A model generated the notes under the pieces. That model did no database searches. It saw only the letters and a list, made by a program, of their open reading frames with translations, and was not told the DNA's origin. DNA of 64,000 nt from contig NZ_SNUA01000006.1 in the NCBI RefSeq assembly GCF_004360225.1, forward strand, positions 186,001-250,000, read 5' to 3'. Both the position numbers and the translations under genes were made by a program. The number at the start of each line of letters is the position of its first letter. Positions within the stretch are counted from its first letter, which is position 1. Origin of the DNA: Alcanivorax sp. 24 (GTDB lineage Bacteria; Pseudomonadota; Gammaproteobacteria; Pseudomonadales; Alcanivoracaceae). Positions 1-8,576 of this stretch are shown here, in pieces.

Positions 1-594
1 ATCGTCGTATTCCTTGGCCACGCTGCGTGCCACATCCAGGAACAGCCCGGAGGTGGACTTCATGATGTTGGCTTTGTGCACCACGGTGACTTTTTTGCGG
101 CCCAGCCGGCGCGCGGCTTCGTAAGCGAAGCGGATCAGACGCTTGGATTCCTTGCGGGTGATCACGCTGCGCAACTCGGCCCGTTCGCCGTCGTCGCTGA
201 CCATCTGGCCTTCACCGGAGTAAATGCCTTCGATGTTTTCACGCACGGTGAGGATATCGACATTGTCGTAGCGGGAGCGGACACCGGGGATGGAGAGGGC
301 GGGGCGGACGTTGGCGAACAGGTCGAAATATTTGCGCAGGGTAACGTTGACCGAGCGGAACCCCTTGCCCACCGGGGTGGTGATCGGCCCTTTCAGTGCC
401 ACCGGGTTCTTGCCGATCATGTCGAGGGTTTCCTGGGGGACCAGGTCCAGGCCCTTGTCCAGGGCGGTTTGCCCGGCGATGGCGTAGTCATAGGCCAGGC
501 CGCAGTCCAGAGCATCCAGGACTCGAACGGTGGCATCGACGATGTCCGGGCCGATGCCGTCGCCCGGGATGATGGTCACGCGTGTTTCCGCCAT
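1..594 (-). CDS. NAD-dependent isocitrate dehydrogenase, 5' part (runs off the window)
   Basis: Only the first 198 codons lie in the window; the gene continues past base 1. The N-terminus reads METRVTIIPGDGIGPD-like (MAETRVTIIPGDGIGPDIV), the start of the isocitrate/isopropylmalate dehydrogenase fold. The blocks NVTLRKYFDLFANVRP and RENIEGIYSGEGQ fit the NAD-dependent isocitrate dehydrogenase branch better than isopropylmalate dehydrogenase, which carries a RELTGGIYFG-type block. The enzyme would convert isocitrate to 2-oxoglutarate in the cytosol. The ATG at 594 is preceded by AAGGAG at a good distance. The NAD specificity rests on family resemblance; the C-terminal substrate residues are not visible. 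Confidence 0.85.
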   Translation of the reverse strand, partial: MAETRVTIIPGDGIGPDIVDATVRVLDALDCGLAYDYAIAGQTALDKGLDLVPQETLDMIGKNPVALKGPITTPVGKGFRSVNVTLRKYFDLFANVRPALSIPGVRSRYDNVDILTVRENIEGIYSGEGQMVSDDGERAELRSVITRKESKRLIRFAYEAARRLGRKKVTVVHKANIMKSTSGLFLDVARSVAKEYDD

Positions 595-932
595 GGTTTC
601 CTCTCCTTCTGGTCTTTTGGAATGCAGAAAAGTTGTGGTGGGTCCATTGCCACGTTGTGGGTGGGAGGACCTTCGTGGTCGGACACCGGGGTGGGTATCC
701 GGCCGAGCTGTCCGGGCCGATAGGCGGGAAGCTTAATTCGCGCCCTATATGGGGGCGGGATGGTTCTGATTCAAGCAGGCCCGCCGGGGGGCCGGCAAGC
801 GGACCGCCTAGTGTATTCAAGTTCCGTGCCGTGACGAAACCGTGTCAGCATGGACAATGGTGCAGGGCGGGGGCGCTGGAATGGGGCGGGCACGGCGGGT
901 GGCCCGGTGAGTGTGCACCGGGCCGGGGCGGT
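595..932. other. Gene-free stretch, 338 bp
   Basis: This lies between the isocitrate dehydrogenase start and the oxidoreductase stop. I see no ORF with a credible ribosome site. It holds a perfect hairpin at 901-924 (9-bp stem GGCCCGGTG, 6-nt loop) just past the stop of the oxidoreductase, which may end that transcript, although no T-run follows. The remainder must contain the isocitrate dehydrogenase promoter, but no clear -35/-10 pair stands out. Confidence 0.5.
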
Positions 933-2027
933 TTACTGTTTGAACAATCCCCGCGCGCCGTAAGGCTCGCTGCGCAGATACTGCGGGGAGGCCTGGGCCG
1001 TGGCGCCGAGACGGGCGGCGGCGTGCCACGGCCAGCGCGGGTTATACAAGATGCCGCGGGCCAGGCCGACGGCATCCGCCTGACCGGACGCCAGCAGCGT
1101 TTCCGCCTGTTCCGGTTCGGTGATCAGGCCCACCGCGATGGTGGTCAAACCGCTTTCAGCCTTGATGCGCGCGGCCAGGGCGGTTTGATAGCCGGGGCCG
1201 ACGGGAATCTTCTGCGCCGGTGTCAGGCCACCGCTGGAAACATGGATGAAATGGCAGCCGCGTGCTTTGAGGGCTTTGGCCAGTGCCACGGTTTGCTCCA
1301 GGTCCCAGCCGTCCGCAGCCCAGTCGGTGGCGGAGACCCGCACCCCCACGGCCATTTCCGGCACCGCGTCGCGTACCGCCTCGAACACCTCAAGCAGCAA
1401 CCGCATGCGGTTCTCAAGGCTGCCGCCATAGCGGTCCTGGCGCTGGTTGGAGAGCGGCGACAGGAACTCGTGCAGCAGGTAGCCATGGGCGCCATGAATC
1501 TCGATCAGATCCAGACCCAGACGGTGCGCCCGCTTGGCGGCGGTGACGAACGCTTCGATCAACTCGCCGATGTCATCTTCGGTGAGCGGCTCCGGCGCTT
1601 CTTCACCGGCCTGGAAAGGCAGATCGGAAGGCGCGCGGGTGCGCCAGCCGTGGTCCTGATCCGGTTTGATCTGGGCACCGCCTTGCCAGGGGCGCAGGGT
1701 GGACGCTTTGCGGCCGGCGTGGGCCAACTGAATACCCACCGGCATCGTGGACCAGGCACGCACCTGGTCGAGCACGGTTTTCAGTGCGGCCTCGTTGTCA
1801 TCGTTCCATAACCCCAGATCCTCGGGGCTGATGCGCCCTTCCGGTCGCACCGCGGTGGCTTCCAGAATCAATAGCCCGGCACCGGACTGCGTCAGCGTGC
1901 CCAGGTGGATGGTGTGCCAGCTGCTGGCGTTGCCGTGTTCCGCCGAGTATTGGCACATCGGCGCAATGATGATGCGGTTGTCCAGGGTCAGAGGGCCCAG
2001 GCCAAGCGGTGTGAACAGATGATTCAT
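933..2027 (-). CDS. NADH:flavin oxidoreductase, Old Yellow Enzyme family (YqjM/XenA-like)
   Basis: A 364-aa FMN-dependent TIM-barrel ene-reductase. Seen: N-terminal LFTPLGLGPLTLDNRI and APMCQYSAEHG, typical of the thermophilic-like (YqjM/xenobiotic reductase A) subgroup; the HAGRKAS block around residue 100; IEIHGAHGYLLHEFLSP with the HGAH substrate/flavin residues; GGSLENR with the phosphate-binding arginine. Such enzymes reduce activated C=C bonds of enones, nitro compounds and other electrophiles with NAD(P)H. The start at 2027 is preferred over an upstream ATG because GGAGAGG sits directly ahead and the protein then begins where the family does. It lies 68 bp downstream of an AraC-type gene on the same strand, which probably controls or is co-transcribed with it. 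Confidence 0.9.
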   Translation of the reverse strand: MNHLFTPLGLGPLTLDNRIIIAPMCQYSAEHGNASSWHTIHLGTLTQSGAGLLILEATAVRPEGRISPEDLGLWNDDNEAALKTVLDQVRAWSTMPVGIQLAHAGRKASTLRPWQGGAQIKPDQDHGWRTRAPSDLPFQAGEEAPEPLTEDDIGELIEAFVTAAKRAHRLGLDLIEIHGAHGYLLHEFLSPLSNQRQDRYGGSLENRMRLLLEVFEAVRDAVPEMAVGVRVSATDWAADGWDLEQTVALAKALKARGCHFIHVSSGGLTPAQKIPVGPGYQTALAARIKAESGLTTIAVGLITEPEQAETLLASGQADAVGLARGILYNPRWPWHAAARLGATAQASPQYLRSEPYGARGLFKQ

Positions 2028-2095
2028 CAACCTCTCCGGGAACAAAACGGGACGGGGCAGGGGCGGCGTGGCGCCCCTGCCCACAAAAAACGGAC

Positions 2096-3061
2096 TCAGG
2101 CGGGGGCGCCAACGGCTTCGCCGCTCAGCAGGCTCTGCACATGGGCCCGTGGCGGCGCGCCGAACATGCGGCTGTATTCGCGGCTGAACTGGGACGGGCT
2201 TTCGTAGCCCACCCGGTAGCTGGCGGTGGCCGCTTCCAGGCCTTCGCTGAGCATCAGACGACGCGCCTCGTGCAGACGCAGCTTCTTCTGGAACTGCAGC
2301 GGCGACATGCGCGTCACCTGTTTGAAACTGTGGAACAGGGACGACTCGCTCATATTGACCTGGTCGGCAAGATCGCGAACCCGCAGCGGTTGGGTATAGC
2401 GATCCTTGAGCAGGGCGATGACCTTGGAAACCCGGTGGGACTGGCTGTCCGCGGCGGCGAACTTGCGCATGCGCGCGCCCATCTCGCCGATCAGGGCGCG
2501 ATACAGGATCTCACGCCGGATCAGTGGCGCCATGATTGGCACATCGGCGGGCTTGTCCAGCAATTCCACCAGCCGGGTGGTGGCGTCCAGCATGGCGGTG
2601 TCGATGGGGGCCATGCACAGGCCGCAATTGATCTCCGGGCAATGATCCTCGTCACTCAGCGCCTCGCCCAGTTCGAACACCAGATCCGCCACTTCCTGGG
2701 AATCCACATCCAGGCGAATGGACAGAAACGGCTCTCCGGGGCTGGCCACGTTGATTTGCCCGAGCACCGGCAGATGGACCGAGGACACCAGGTAACTCAA
2801 GGGGCCATAGACGATCTCCCGGTCACCAAGCCAGATCGTCTTGCTGCCCTGGACGATGACGCACAGGCAGGGTTCATAGATGGCTGAGGTGCATTGCGTG
2901 GGTGTGTCGGCCCGGCCCAGATGCAGACCCGACAACGAGGACTCCTCGATGCCATCCTCCGGGGAGTGCCGCAGCACGGTTCGGGTCAACCGGGAACGGA
3001 GCTGATCGAGTTCGTTGTCCTGCCCGGACGATGCAAAAGAAGAAAAGGAGTGATGCGCCAC
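2096..3061 (-). CDS. AraC-family transcriptional regulator with AraC_N domain
   Basis: A 321-aa regulator of the YqhC type. The first two-thirds match the AraC_N fold (YEPCLCVIVQGSKTIWLGD, then the YLVSSVHLPVLGQI strand). The C-terminal 100 residues form the double helix-turn-helix (LRVRDLADQVNMSESSLFHSFKQVT, then the YRVGYESPSQFSREYSRMFG signature). The longest frame starts at 3166, but the GTG at 3061 has GGAGGG about ten bases ahead and gives the usual family length. It reads into the oxidoreductase gene, as yqhC-type regulators lie next to aldehyde or enone-reducing enzymes. The inducer is unknown; an electrophile-stress role is an inference. Confidence 0.85.
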   Translation of the reverse strand: MAHHSFSSFASSGQDNELDQLRSRLTRTVLRHSPEDGIEESSLSGLHLGRADTPTQCTSAIYEPCLCVIVQGSKTIWLGDREIVYGPLSYLVSSVHLPVLGQINVASPGEPFLSIRLDVDSQEVADLVFELGEALSDEDHCPEINCGLCMAPIDTAMLDATTRLVELLDKPADVPIMAPLIRREILYRALIGEMGARMRKFAAADSQSHRVSKVIALLKDRYTQPLRVRDLADQVNMSESSLFHSFKQVTRMSPLQFQKKLRLHEARRLMLSEGLEAATASYRVGYESPSQFSREYSRMFGAPPRAHVQSLLSGEAVGAPA

Positions 3062-3632
3062 GATAGTGCCCTCCGTGTGTTTGCCCGCAGTATACGCACT
3101 GCCCGTGACCGGGTAAGCGTGGCCTCCGGAATGCTGCAGGATCGTGCAATTACTGTGGAGTAACAAGCAATTTCAGGCAAGCCGGAGGGATTGTCATGGT
3201 GATCCGCGACAATCCGGAATCTAGCCTGATCCGGGTTGGGGCAGGGCCTGCATGACATCGAGCCAGTGTCGGTTTTATGACGCGGCAATATGGTGCAAAG
3301 CCCTTTGTTTCAACAGTCTTGTCCTTTTTTCGGTGTGAGGGGTGGGCTGCGTGATGCTGTTCTCACTTGCCGGATAGTGGGGCGTCGGCTCAGTCCGGGG
3401 TCTGTCCTGTCTGACTGCCTGATTCTGTGCGCCTCACAGAATCAGGCAAGTATTCCGCAGTAAACGGATATCACCTGCTGGCCGTGGCGCCCTATGGTAT
3501 TGGCCGTGGAAGGGACCCGCCGCCAAGGGCTGGCATGGCCCCGTCAGGCGGCAAGCGGGGGCCGCCGACCCGCGTCGCTGTCGAATAGGCCGTGCCTATG
3601 TCGACCATCGGTAAACCCATCAAGAAACGCCG
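3062..3632. other. Gene-free intergenic stretch upstream of the RND operon
   Basis: About 570 bp with no ORF supported by a ribosome site. It contains a hairpin at about 3420-3450 (GATTCTGTG paired with CACAGAATC) in mid-region, of unknown role. No tetR or soxR gene is present here, although operators for both types follow directly downstream. Confidence 0.5.
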
Positions 3633-3663
3633 TTGACCTCAACATTGGTTGAGGAATTAATGT
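3633..3663 (+). promoter_or_regulatory. SoxR-box-like promoter (MerR-family architecture)
   Basis: A -35 hexamer TTGACC (3633-3638) and a -10 TAATGT (3658-3663) are separated by 19 bp. The spacer carries the 18-bp dyad CCTCAACATTGGTTGAGG (3637-3654): 7-bp arms around a 4-bp centre. The classical SoxR operator is CCTCAAGTTAACTTGAGG with the same 7-4-7 layout inside a 19-bp spacer. The promoter points at the RND operon 177 bp downstream. No soxR is in the window, so the regulator is inferred. Confidence 0.7.
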
Positions 3664-3736
3664 TCGCGGCCAGGGGAAGAACGAGCCTGATGCCCGGGGC
3701 ATTGACCGTTTGACCTCTCTTGGTGGTGCCTCGTTA

Positions 3737-3763
3737 TTGACTGACGGTCAGTCAGTTTATAAT
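3737..3763 (+). promoter_or_regulatory. Promoter with TetR-type operator upstream of the RND operon
   Basis: A perfect 17-bp palindrome TGACTGACGGTCAGTCA (3738-3754, single central base) fills the space between TTGACT (3737-3742) and the consensus -10 TATAAT (3758-3763). The TTGACT/TATAAT spacing is 15 bp, shorter than ideal, so the true -35 may be TTATTG (18-bp spacer). Palindromes of this type are bound by TetR-family repressors of RND pumps. A bound dimer here would block polymerase. The repressor is not encoded nearby. Confidence 0.6.
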
Positions 3764-3839
3764 TTTGAAAATGGGAACCATTATCAATTGAGAGCAGGCG
3801 TATTGCCTGCAAGGCCCGAACAGCAGGAGCGAGCGCAAC

Positions 3840-5024
3840 ATGGATTCAATCAATACCCATTACGCCAGCGGGGGAGAGCTGATCATCGGGCTCGCCCTCC
3901 TACTCATGGTGGCCGTTGGATTGGCCGGCTGCGATGCTCGTGGCGAGCAGGAGCAGGCGCAAATGCCGCCGCCGGCGGTCAAGGTGGCGAAGGTGCTGGA
4001 CGATCCGGTGACCCTCTGGGATGACTTCACCGGCCGGGTGGCAGCGCCGGAAACCGTGGACCTGCGTCCCCGTGTCAGCGGCTACATCGATAAGGTGAGC
4101 TTCGAGGAAGGGGAACTGGTGGAACAGGGCGATGTGCTGTTCGTTATTGACCAGCGCCCTTACCGTGCCCGTGAACGGGCCGCCGCCGCCGACCTGGCCC
4201 AGGCCCGCAGCCAGTATCAATTGGCCAGGAGCGAGGCCTCCCGGGCGGAACGGCTGGTGGCCAGCCGCGCCATCTCCCGCGAGGAATACGACCGCCGCGC
4301 GTCGGCGATGGTGTCGGCGCGTGCGGCCATGAATGCCGCCGAAGCGGCGCTGGAAACCGCCCGTCTTGATCTGGAGTACACCGAGGTGCGCTCTCCGATC
4401 ACCGGCCGTGCCGGCCGCGCCATGGTCACTCGCGGCAACCTGGCCAACGCCGATCAGACTCTGCTGACCACACTGGTGTCGGTGGATCCGGTGTACGTGT
4501 ACTTCGAGAGCGACAGCGATTCCTACCTGCGCGGCCGGGAGCTGCTGGGCAGTGGCGAGGACACCGAAGTGCGTATCGGCCTGAGCGGTGAAAACGGCTA
4601 TCCGCATCGCGGCAAGGTGGATTTCATCGACAACCGCCTCAACGCCGGCACCGGCACCTTGCAGTTCCGCGCCGTGGTGCCGAACCCGGACGGCTATTTC
4701 AAACCGGGGCAATTCGCTCGGGTGGAACTGCCCGCCGAGCGTCTCGACACCGCGTTGCTGATTGACAGCAAAGCGCTGCTTACCGATCAGGATCGCCGTT
4801 ACGTCTACGTGGTGGACGATGAGAACAAAGCCTCTCGCCGTAACGTCGACGCTGGCCGCACCGTGGATGGCCTGGTGGTGATCCGCGACGGCCTGAAGCC
4901 CGGTGAGCGGGTCATCGTCAACGGCGTGCAGAAAGTGTTCATGTCCGGCATGCCGGTGGCGCCGACCCTGGTGGAAATGCGCGTGGCGGCCACCCAGGAG
5001 CCCGAGGTGGCGGCGGCGCCCTGA
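3840..5024 (+). CDS. RND efflux periplasmic adaptor lipoprotein (MexE/AcrA type)
   Basis: A 394-aa membrane-fusion subunit linking the inner-membrane pump to the outer-membrane channel. The lipobox VGLAGC puts the lipidated cysteine at residue 31. The biotinyl-lipoyl half-motif PRVSGYIDKVSFEEGELVEQGD, a long alpha-hairpin (about residues 100-165, rich in Ala, Arg and Glu), the second lipoyl half EVRSPITGRAGRAMVTRGNL, and the beta-barrel block PDGYFKPGQFARVELP follow in the usual order. WDDFTGRVAAPETVDLRPRV resembles the MexE/TtgA branch. AGGAG at 3825 supports the start. It is the first gene of a three-gene operon behind the two regulated promoters at 3633 and 3737. Confidence 0.92.
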   Translation: MDSINTHYASGGELIIGLALLLMVAVGLAGCDARGEQEQAQMPPPAVKVAKVLDDPVTLWDDFTGRVAAPETVDLRPRVSGYIDKVSFEEGELVEQGDVLFVIDQRPYRARERAAAADLAQARSQYQLARSEASRAERLVASRAISREEYDRRASAMVSARAAMNAAEAALETARLDLEYTEVRSPITGRAGRAMVTRGNLANADQTLLTTLVSVDPVYVYFESDSDSYLRGRELLGSGEDTEVRIGLSGENGYPHRGKVDFIDNRLNAGTGTLQFRAVVPNPDGYFKPGQFARVELPAERLDTALLIDSKALLTDQDRRYVYVVDDENKASRRNVDAGRTVDGLVVIRDGLKPGERVIVNGVQKVFMSGMPVAPTLVEMRVAATQEPEVAAAP

Positions 5025-5187
5025 TCAACTGACACCGGTATAACTCAAGTCCATGGATCGAGCGCGCTCAGCGGAGCGCGCCAAGAGGGCATTGCTGTCC
5101 CATAAATTTTGATGGTTCTGACGTTTGACCGCGGAATCCATGGCCGTGGCCAGTCTATTGGTCTTGGAGATATGAAGTCGCGCTGCA

Positions 5188-5310
5188 TTCGCTGCCAAGG
5201 CAGCTTCCCACAAAGGAAGCTACGGAGCCGCTGTGGGAAGCTGCCTTGGCAGCGAATCAGCGAATCAGCGAATCAGCGAATCAGCGAATCAGCGAATCAG
5301 CGAATCAGCG
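5188..5310. repeat. Paired REP palindrome with expanded 8-bp tandem array
   Basis: Two perfect 25-bp inverted copies, 5188-5212 and 5232-5256, of a unit beginning TGTGGGAAGCTGCC and ending GCGAA flank a 19-nt spacer. The unit resembles the Pseudomonas REP consensus (TGTGGGA...GCGAA). From 5251 to 5310 the sequence AGCGAATC repeats 7.5 times with no mismatch, apparently expanded from the 3' edge of the right-hand REP. It separates the adaptor gene from the pump gene, so the operon mRNA would carry a strong stem-loop at this point. Confidence 0.8.
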
Positions 5311-5390
5311 TGTAGGCGTGCCAGCGTGTTGCGTGTAAACCGCCTGTTCCACATCTGTGGGACACTAGTGGCCAAGAGGGTACTTTTGTC

Positions 5391-8300
5391 ATGAATTTCT
5401 CTCGTTTCTTTGTCGACCGCCCGATTTTTGCCGCGGTGCTGTCGATCATCATCCTCGCGGTGGGCGCGATCTCGATCCCGCTTTTGCCGATCAGCGAGTA
5501 TCCGGAAGTGGTGCCGCCTTCGGTGGTGGTGCGCACGGTATATCCCGGTGCCAACCCCAAGGTGATCGCCGAAACCGTGGCGACGCCATTGGAAGAAGCG
5601 ATCAACGGCGTCGAGGGCATGATTTACATCAAGTCGGTGGCCGGCTCCGACGGCGTGTTGCAGATGACCGTGACGTTCAGTCCCGGTACCGACGCCGACG
5701 ACGCCACGGTACGGGTGCAGAACCGGGTCAGCCAGGCGCTGGCGCGGTTGCCCGAGGACGTGCGACGCCAGGGGGTGACCACCCAGAAACAGTCTCCCAC
5801 CTTCCTGATGGTGGTGCATTTGACTTCGCCGGACGGTCGTTACGATACGCTCTACCTGCGAAACTATGTGCGGCTGCACGTGAAGGACGTGCTGGCAAGG
5901 ATCCCCGGGGTCGGTGACGCGCAGGTGTTCGGTGGTGGTGACTACGCCATGCGGGCCTGGCTGGACCCGGACAAAGTGGCTTCCCGGGGGTTGACCGCCG
6001 GCGATGTGGTGCGCGCCATTCGTGAACAGAACGTGCAGGTTTCCGCCGGGCAGCTCGGTGCCGAGCCGATGCCAAGCAGTGACTTTCTGACGTTGATCAA
6101 CGCACAGGGCCGTCTGCGGACGGTGGAAGAGTTTGGCGACATCGTGCTGAAAAGCGGGGACCAGGGGGAGATCGTCCGGCTCTCGGACGTTGGCCGTTTG
6201 GAGTTGGGGGCAGGTGATTACACCCTGCGCTCGCAGCTGGACGGTAACGATGCCGTTGGCGTCGGTATTTTCCAGTCGCCAGGTGCCAATGCTCTGGAGA
6301 TCCGGGATCAGGTCATCGCCGCGATGGATGAATTATCCACCCGTTTTCCGGAAGGGGTGAAATACGAGGCGGTGTACGACACCACGATTTTCGTCCGGGA
6401 TTCCATTCACTCGGTGGTGAAGACCCTGCTTGAAGCGATATTGCTGGTGGTACTGGTGGTCACGCTGTTCCTGCAGACCTGGCGTGCCTCGATCATTCCG
6501 CTGCTGGCGGTGCCGGTGTCGGTGATCGGTACCTTCGCGGTGCTGCTGATGCTCGGTTACTCCATCAACACCCTGACGCTGTTCGGGCTGGTGCTCGCTA
6601 TCGGCATCGTGGTGGATGATGCCATCGTGGTGGTGGAGAACGTGGAGCGGAACATCGAGGATGGGCTCAGTCCGCTGGCCGCCGCCCATCAGGCGATGAA
6701 GGAAGTGTCCGGACCCATCGTCGCCATCGGTCTGGTGCTGTGCGCGGTGTTCATTCCCATGGCGTTTTTGTCCGGAGTCACCGGTCAGTTTTATCGGCAG
6801 TTCGCGGTGACCATCGCCATCTCCACGGTGATTTCCACCATTAACTCCCTGACCTTGTCTCCGGCGCTGGCGGCCATGTTGCTGCGCGGTCACGACGCGC
6901 CGAAGGATCGGCTGACTCGCATCATCGATGGGCTGTTCGGTTGGTTGTTTCGCCCCTTCAACCGGTTCTTCAACAGCAGCTCCGAGAAGTACCAGAGCGC
7001 GGTGGGGCGCTCATTGAGCCGGCGCGCGGTGGTGTTCATGGTCTATCTGGTGTTGTTGGTCAGCACCGGGTTGATGTTCAAGGTGGTGCCGCCGGGCTTC
7101 ATTCCGACACAGGACAAGCAGTATCTGATCGCCGGCGTGAAACTGCCGGAAGGCGCTTCACTGGAGCGTACCGACACGTTGCTTAAAACAGTGACGGACA
7201 TCGCCATGGAGACCGAGGGCGTGGCCCACTCGATCTCGTTCCCCGGGCTCAATGCGCTGCAGTTCACCAACACCTCCAATACCGGCCTGGTGTTTCTGCC
7301 GCTGGATCCATTCGATCAGCGTGAACGTTCCGCCGAGGAAATCAACGCCGAGATCAACGGCAAGATTTCCGCCCTGAGCGAGGGGTTCGCGTTTTCCTTC
7401 ATGCCGCCGCCGATTCTTGGCCTGGGTAATGGCGCCGGCTATCAAATGTTTATCGAGGACCGGGGCGGCCTCGGGTATGGCGCTTTGCAGAATGCGGTCA
7501 GCGCTTTCCAGGGGGCGATCTCGCAAACTCCGGGCATGACGTTCCCAATCACCAGCTACCAGGCCAATGTGCCGCAGTTGGACGCACTAGTGGACCGTAC
7601 CAAGGCCAAGGCGCAGGGTGTGCCACTCACTGGACTGTTCGACACCTTGCAGACCTACCTGGGCTCCACTTACGTCAATGACTTCAACCGGTTTGGCCGC
7701 ACCTGGCAGGTGATTGCCCAGGCCGACGCGCCGTTTCGCGACAGTGTCGAGGACATCGCCAATCTGCGCACCCGCAACGAACGCGGCGAAATGGTGCCGA
7801 TTGGTTCCATGGTGAATATTCGCCAGACCTTCGGTCCGGATCCGGTGCTGCGCTTCAACGGCTACCCGGCCGCGGATCTGGCTGGCGAGGCCGATCCGAG
7901 AGTGCTGTCCTCGGCTCAGGCCATGGATAAGCTGACGGAACTGGCGGATCAGATCCTGCCCAATGGTATGAGCTTCGAGTGGACCGATCTCAGCTATCAG
8001 CAATATACCCAGGGCAATGCCGCTTTGGTGGTTTTCCCGCTGGCAATCCTGTTGGTGTTCCTGGTGCTGGCGGCGCTGTATGAAAGCTGGGTGCTGCCAT
8101 TGGCGGTCATCCTGATCGTGCCGATGTGTATGCTCTCCGCGCTGATCGGTGTGTGGTTCGGCGGTGGCGACAACAACATCTTCGTGCAGGTCGGGCTGGT
8201 GGTGCTGATTGGTCTGGCCTGTAAGAACGCCATCCTGATCGTGGAGTTCGCCCGTGAGCTGGAGCTGCAGGGCATGGAAACCGTGAAGGCTGCTCTGGAA

Positions 8301-8576
8301 GCTTGCCGCCTGCGTTTGCGTCCGATCATCATGACGTCCATCACGTTCACCGCGGCAGTGGTGCCGCTTGTGTTGGGGACTGGTGCTGGCGCTGAAGTGC
8401 GGCAGGCGCTGGGTACGGCGGTGTTCGCAGGCATGATCGGTGTCACCCTGTTCGGATTGTTCCTGACGCCGGTGTTCTATGTTGGCCTGCGTAAACTCGC
8501 CGGGCCGCTCAAGCACTCCCACGCTTCCACCATGGACGGCGAAGCCCACGGTCATTCAGGAGAAAGCTATGCATAA
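5391..8576 (+). CDS. RND multidrug efflux pump, HAE1 family (MexF/AcrB type)
   Basis: A 1061-aa inner-membrane proton/drug antiporter. Seen: N-terminal FFVDRPIFAAVLSIIILAVG (TM1); two periplasmic porter/docking halves; twelve predicted membrane helices; the TM4 proton-relay AIGIVVDDAIVVVENVE with the paired aspartates near residue 405; and in the second half QVGLVVLIGLACKNAILIVEFARE (TM10) with the relay lysine. The length and the sequence around VVPPGFIPTQDKQYL fit HAE1 pumps exporting hydrophobic drugs. The ATG at 5391 follows GAGGG. Its stop overlaps the start region of the outer-membrane factor by eight bases, so the two are translationally coupled. The exact substrates cannot be read from sequence. 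Confidence 0.95.
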   Translation: MNFSRFFVDRPIFAAVLSIIILAVGAISIPLLPISEYPEVVPPSVVVRTVYPGANPKVIAETVATPLEEAINGVEGMIYIKSVAGSDGVLQMTVTFSPGTDADDATVRVQNRVSQALARLPEDVRRQGVTTQKQSPTFLMVVHLTSPDGRYDTLYLRNYVRLHVKDVLARIPGVGDAQVFGGGDYAMRAWLDPDKVASRGLTAGDVVRAIREQNVQVSAGQLGAEPMPSSDFLTLINAQGRLRTVEEFGDIVLKSGDQGEIVRLSDVGRLELGAGDYTLRSQLDGNDAVGVGIFQSPGANALEIRDQVIAAMDELSTRFPEGVKYEAVYDTTIFVRDSIHSVVKTLLEAILLVVLVVTLFLQTWRASIIPLLAVPVSVIGTFAVLLMLGYSINTLTLFGLVLAIGIVVDDAIVVVENVERNIEDGLSPLAAAHQAMKEVSGPIVAIGLVLCAVFIPMAFLSGVTGQFYRQFAVTIAISTVISTINSLTLSPALAAMLLRGHDAPKDRLTRIIDGLFGWLFRPFNRFFNSSSEKYQSAVGRSLSRRAVVFMVYLVLLVSTGLMFKVVPPGFIPTQDKQYLIAGVKLPEGASLERTDTLLKTVTDIAMETEGVAHSISFPGLNALQFTNTSNTGLVFLPLDPFDQRERSAEEINAEINGKISALSEGFAFSFMPPPILGLGNGAGYQMFIEDRGGLGYGALQNAVSAFQGAISQTPGMTFPITSYQANVPQLDALVDRTKAKAQGVPLTGLFDTLQTYLGSTYVNDFNRFGRTWQVIAQADAPFRDSVEDIANLRTRNERGEMVPIGSMVNIRQTFGPDPVLRFNGYPAADLAGEADPRVLSSAQAMDKLTELADQILPNGMSFEWTDLSYQQYTQGNAALVVFPLAILLVFLVLAALYESWVLPLAVILIVPMCMLSALIGVWFGGGDNNIFVQVGLVVLIGLACKNAILIVEFARELELQGMETVKAALEACRLRLRPIIMTSITFTAAVVPLVLGTGAGAEVRQALGTAVFAGMIGVTLFGLFLTPVFYVGLRKLAGPLKHSHASTMDGEAHGHSGESYA

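Noticed and set aside
582..1811. Long plus-strand ORF of 409 codons
   Set aside because: It is the antisense shadow of the Old Yellow Enzyme gene, with biased composition and no ribosome site.
5251..5310. CRISPR-like array
   Set aside because: The 8-bp units are contiguous with no spacers; it is a simple tandem repeat.
7587..8555. Long minus-strand ORF of 322 codons inside the RND pump gene
   Set aside because: His/Gln/Arg-rich antisense shadow of a clear transporter gene.
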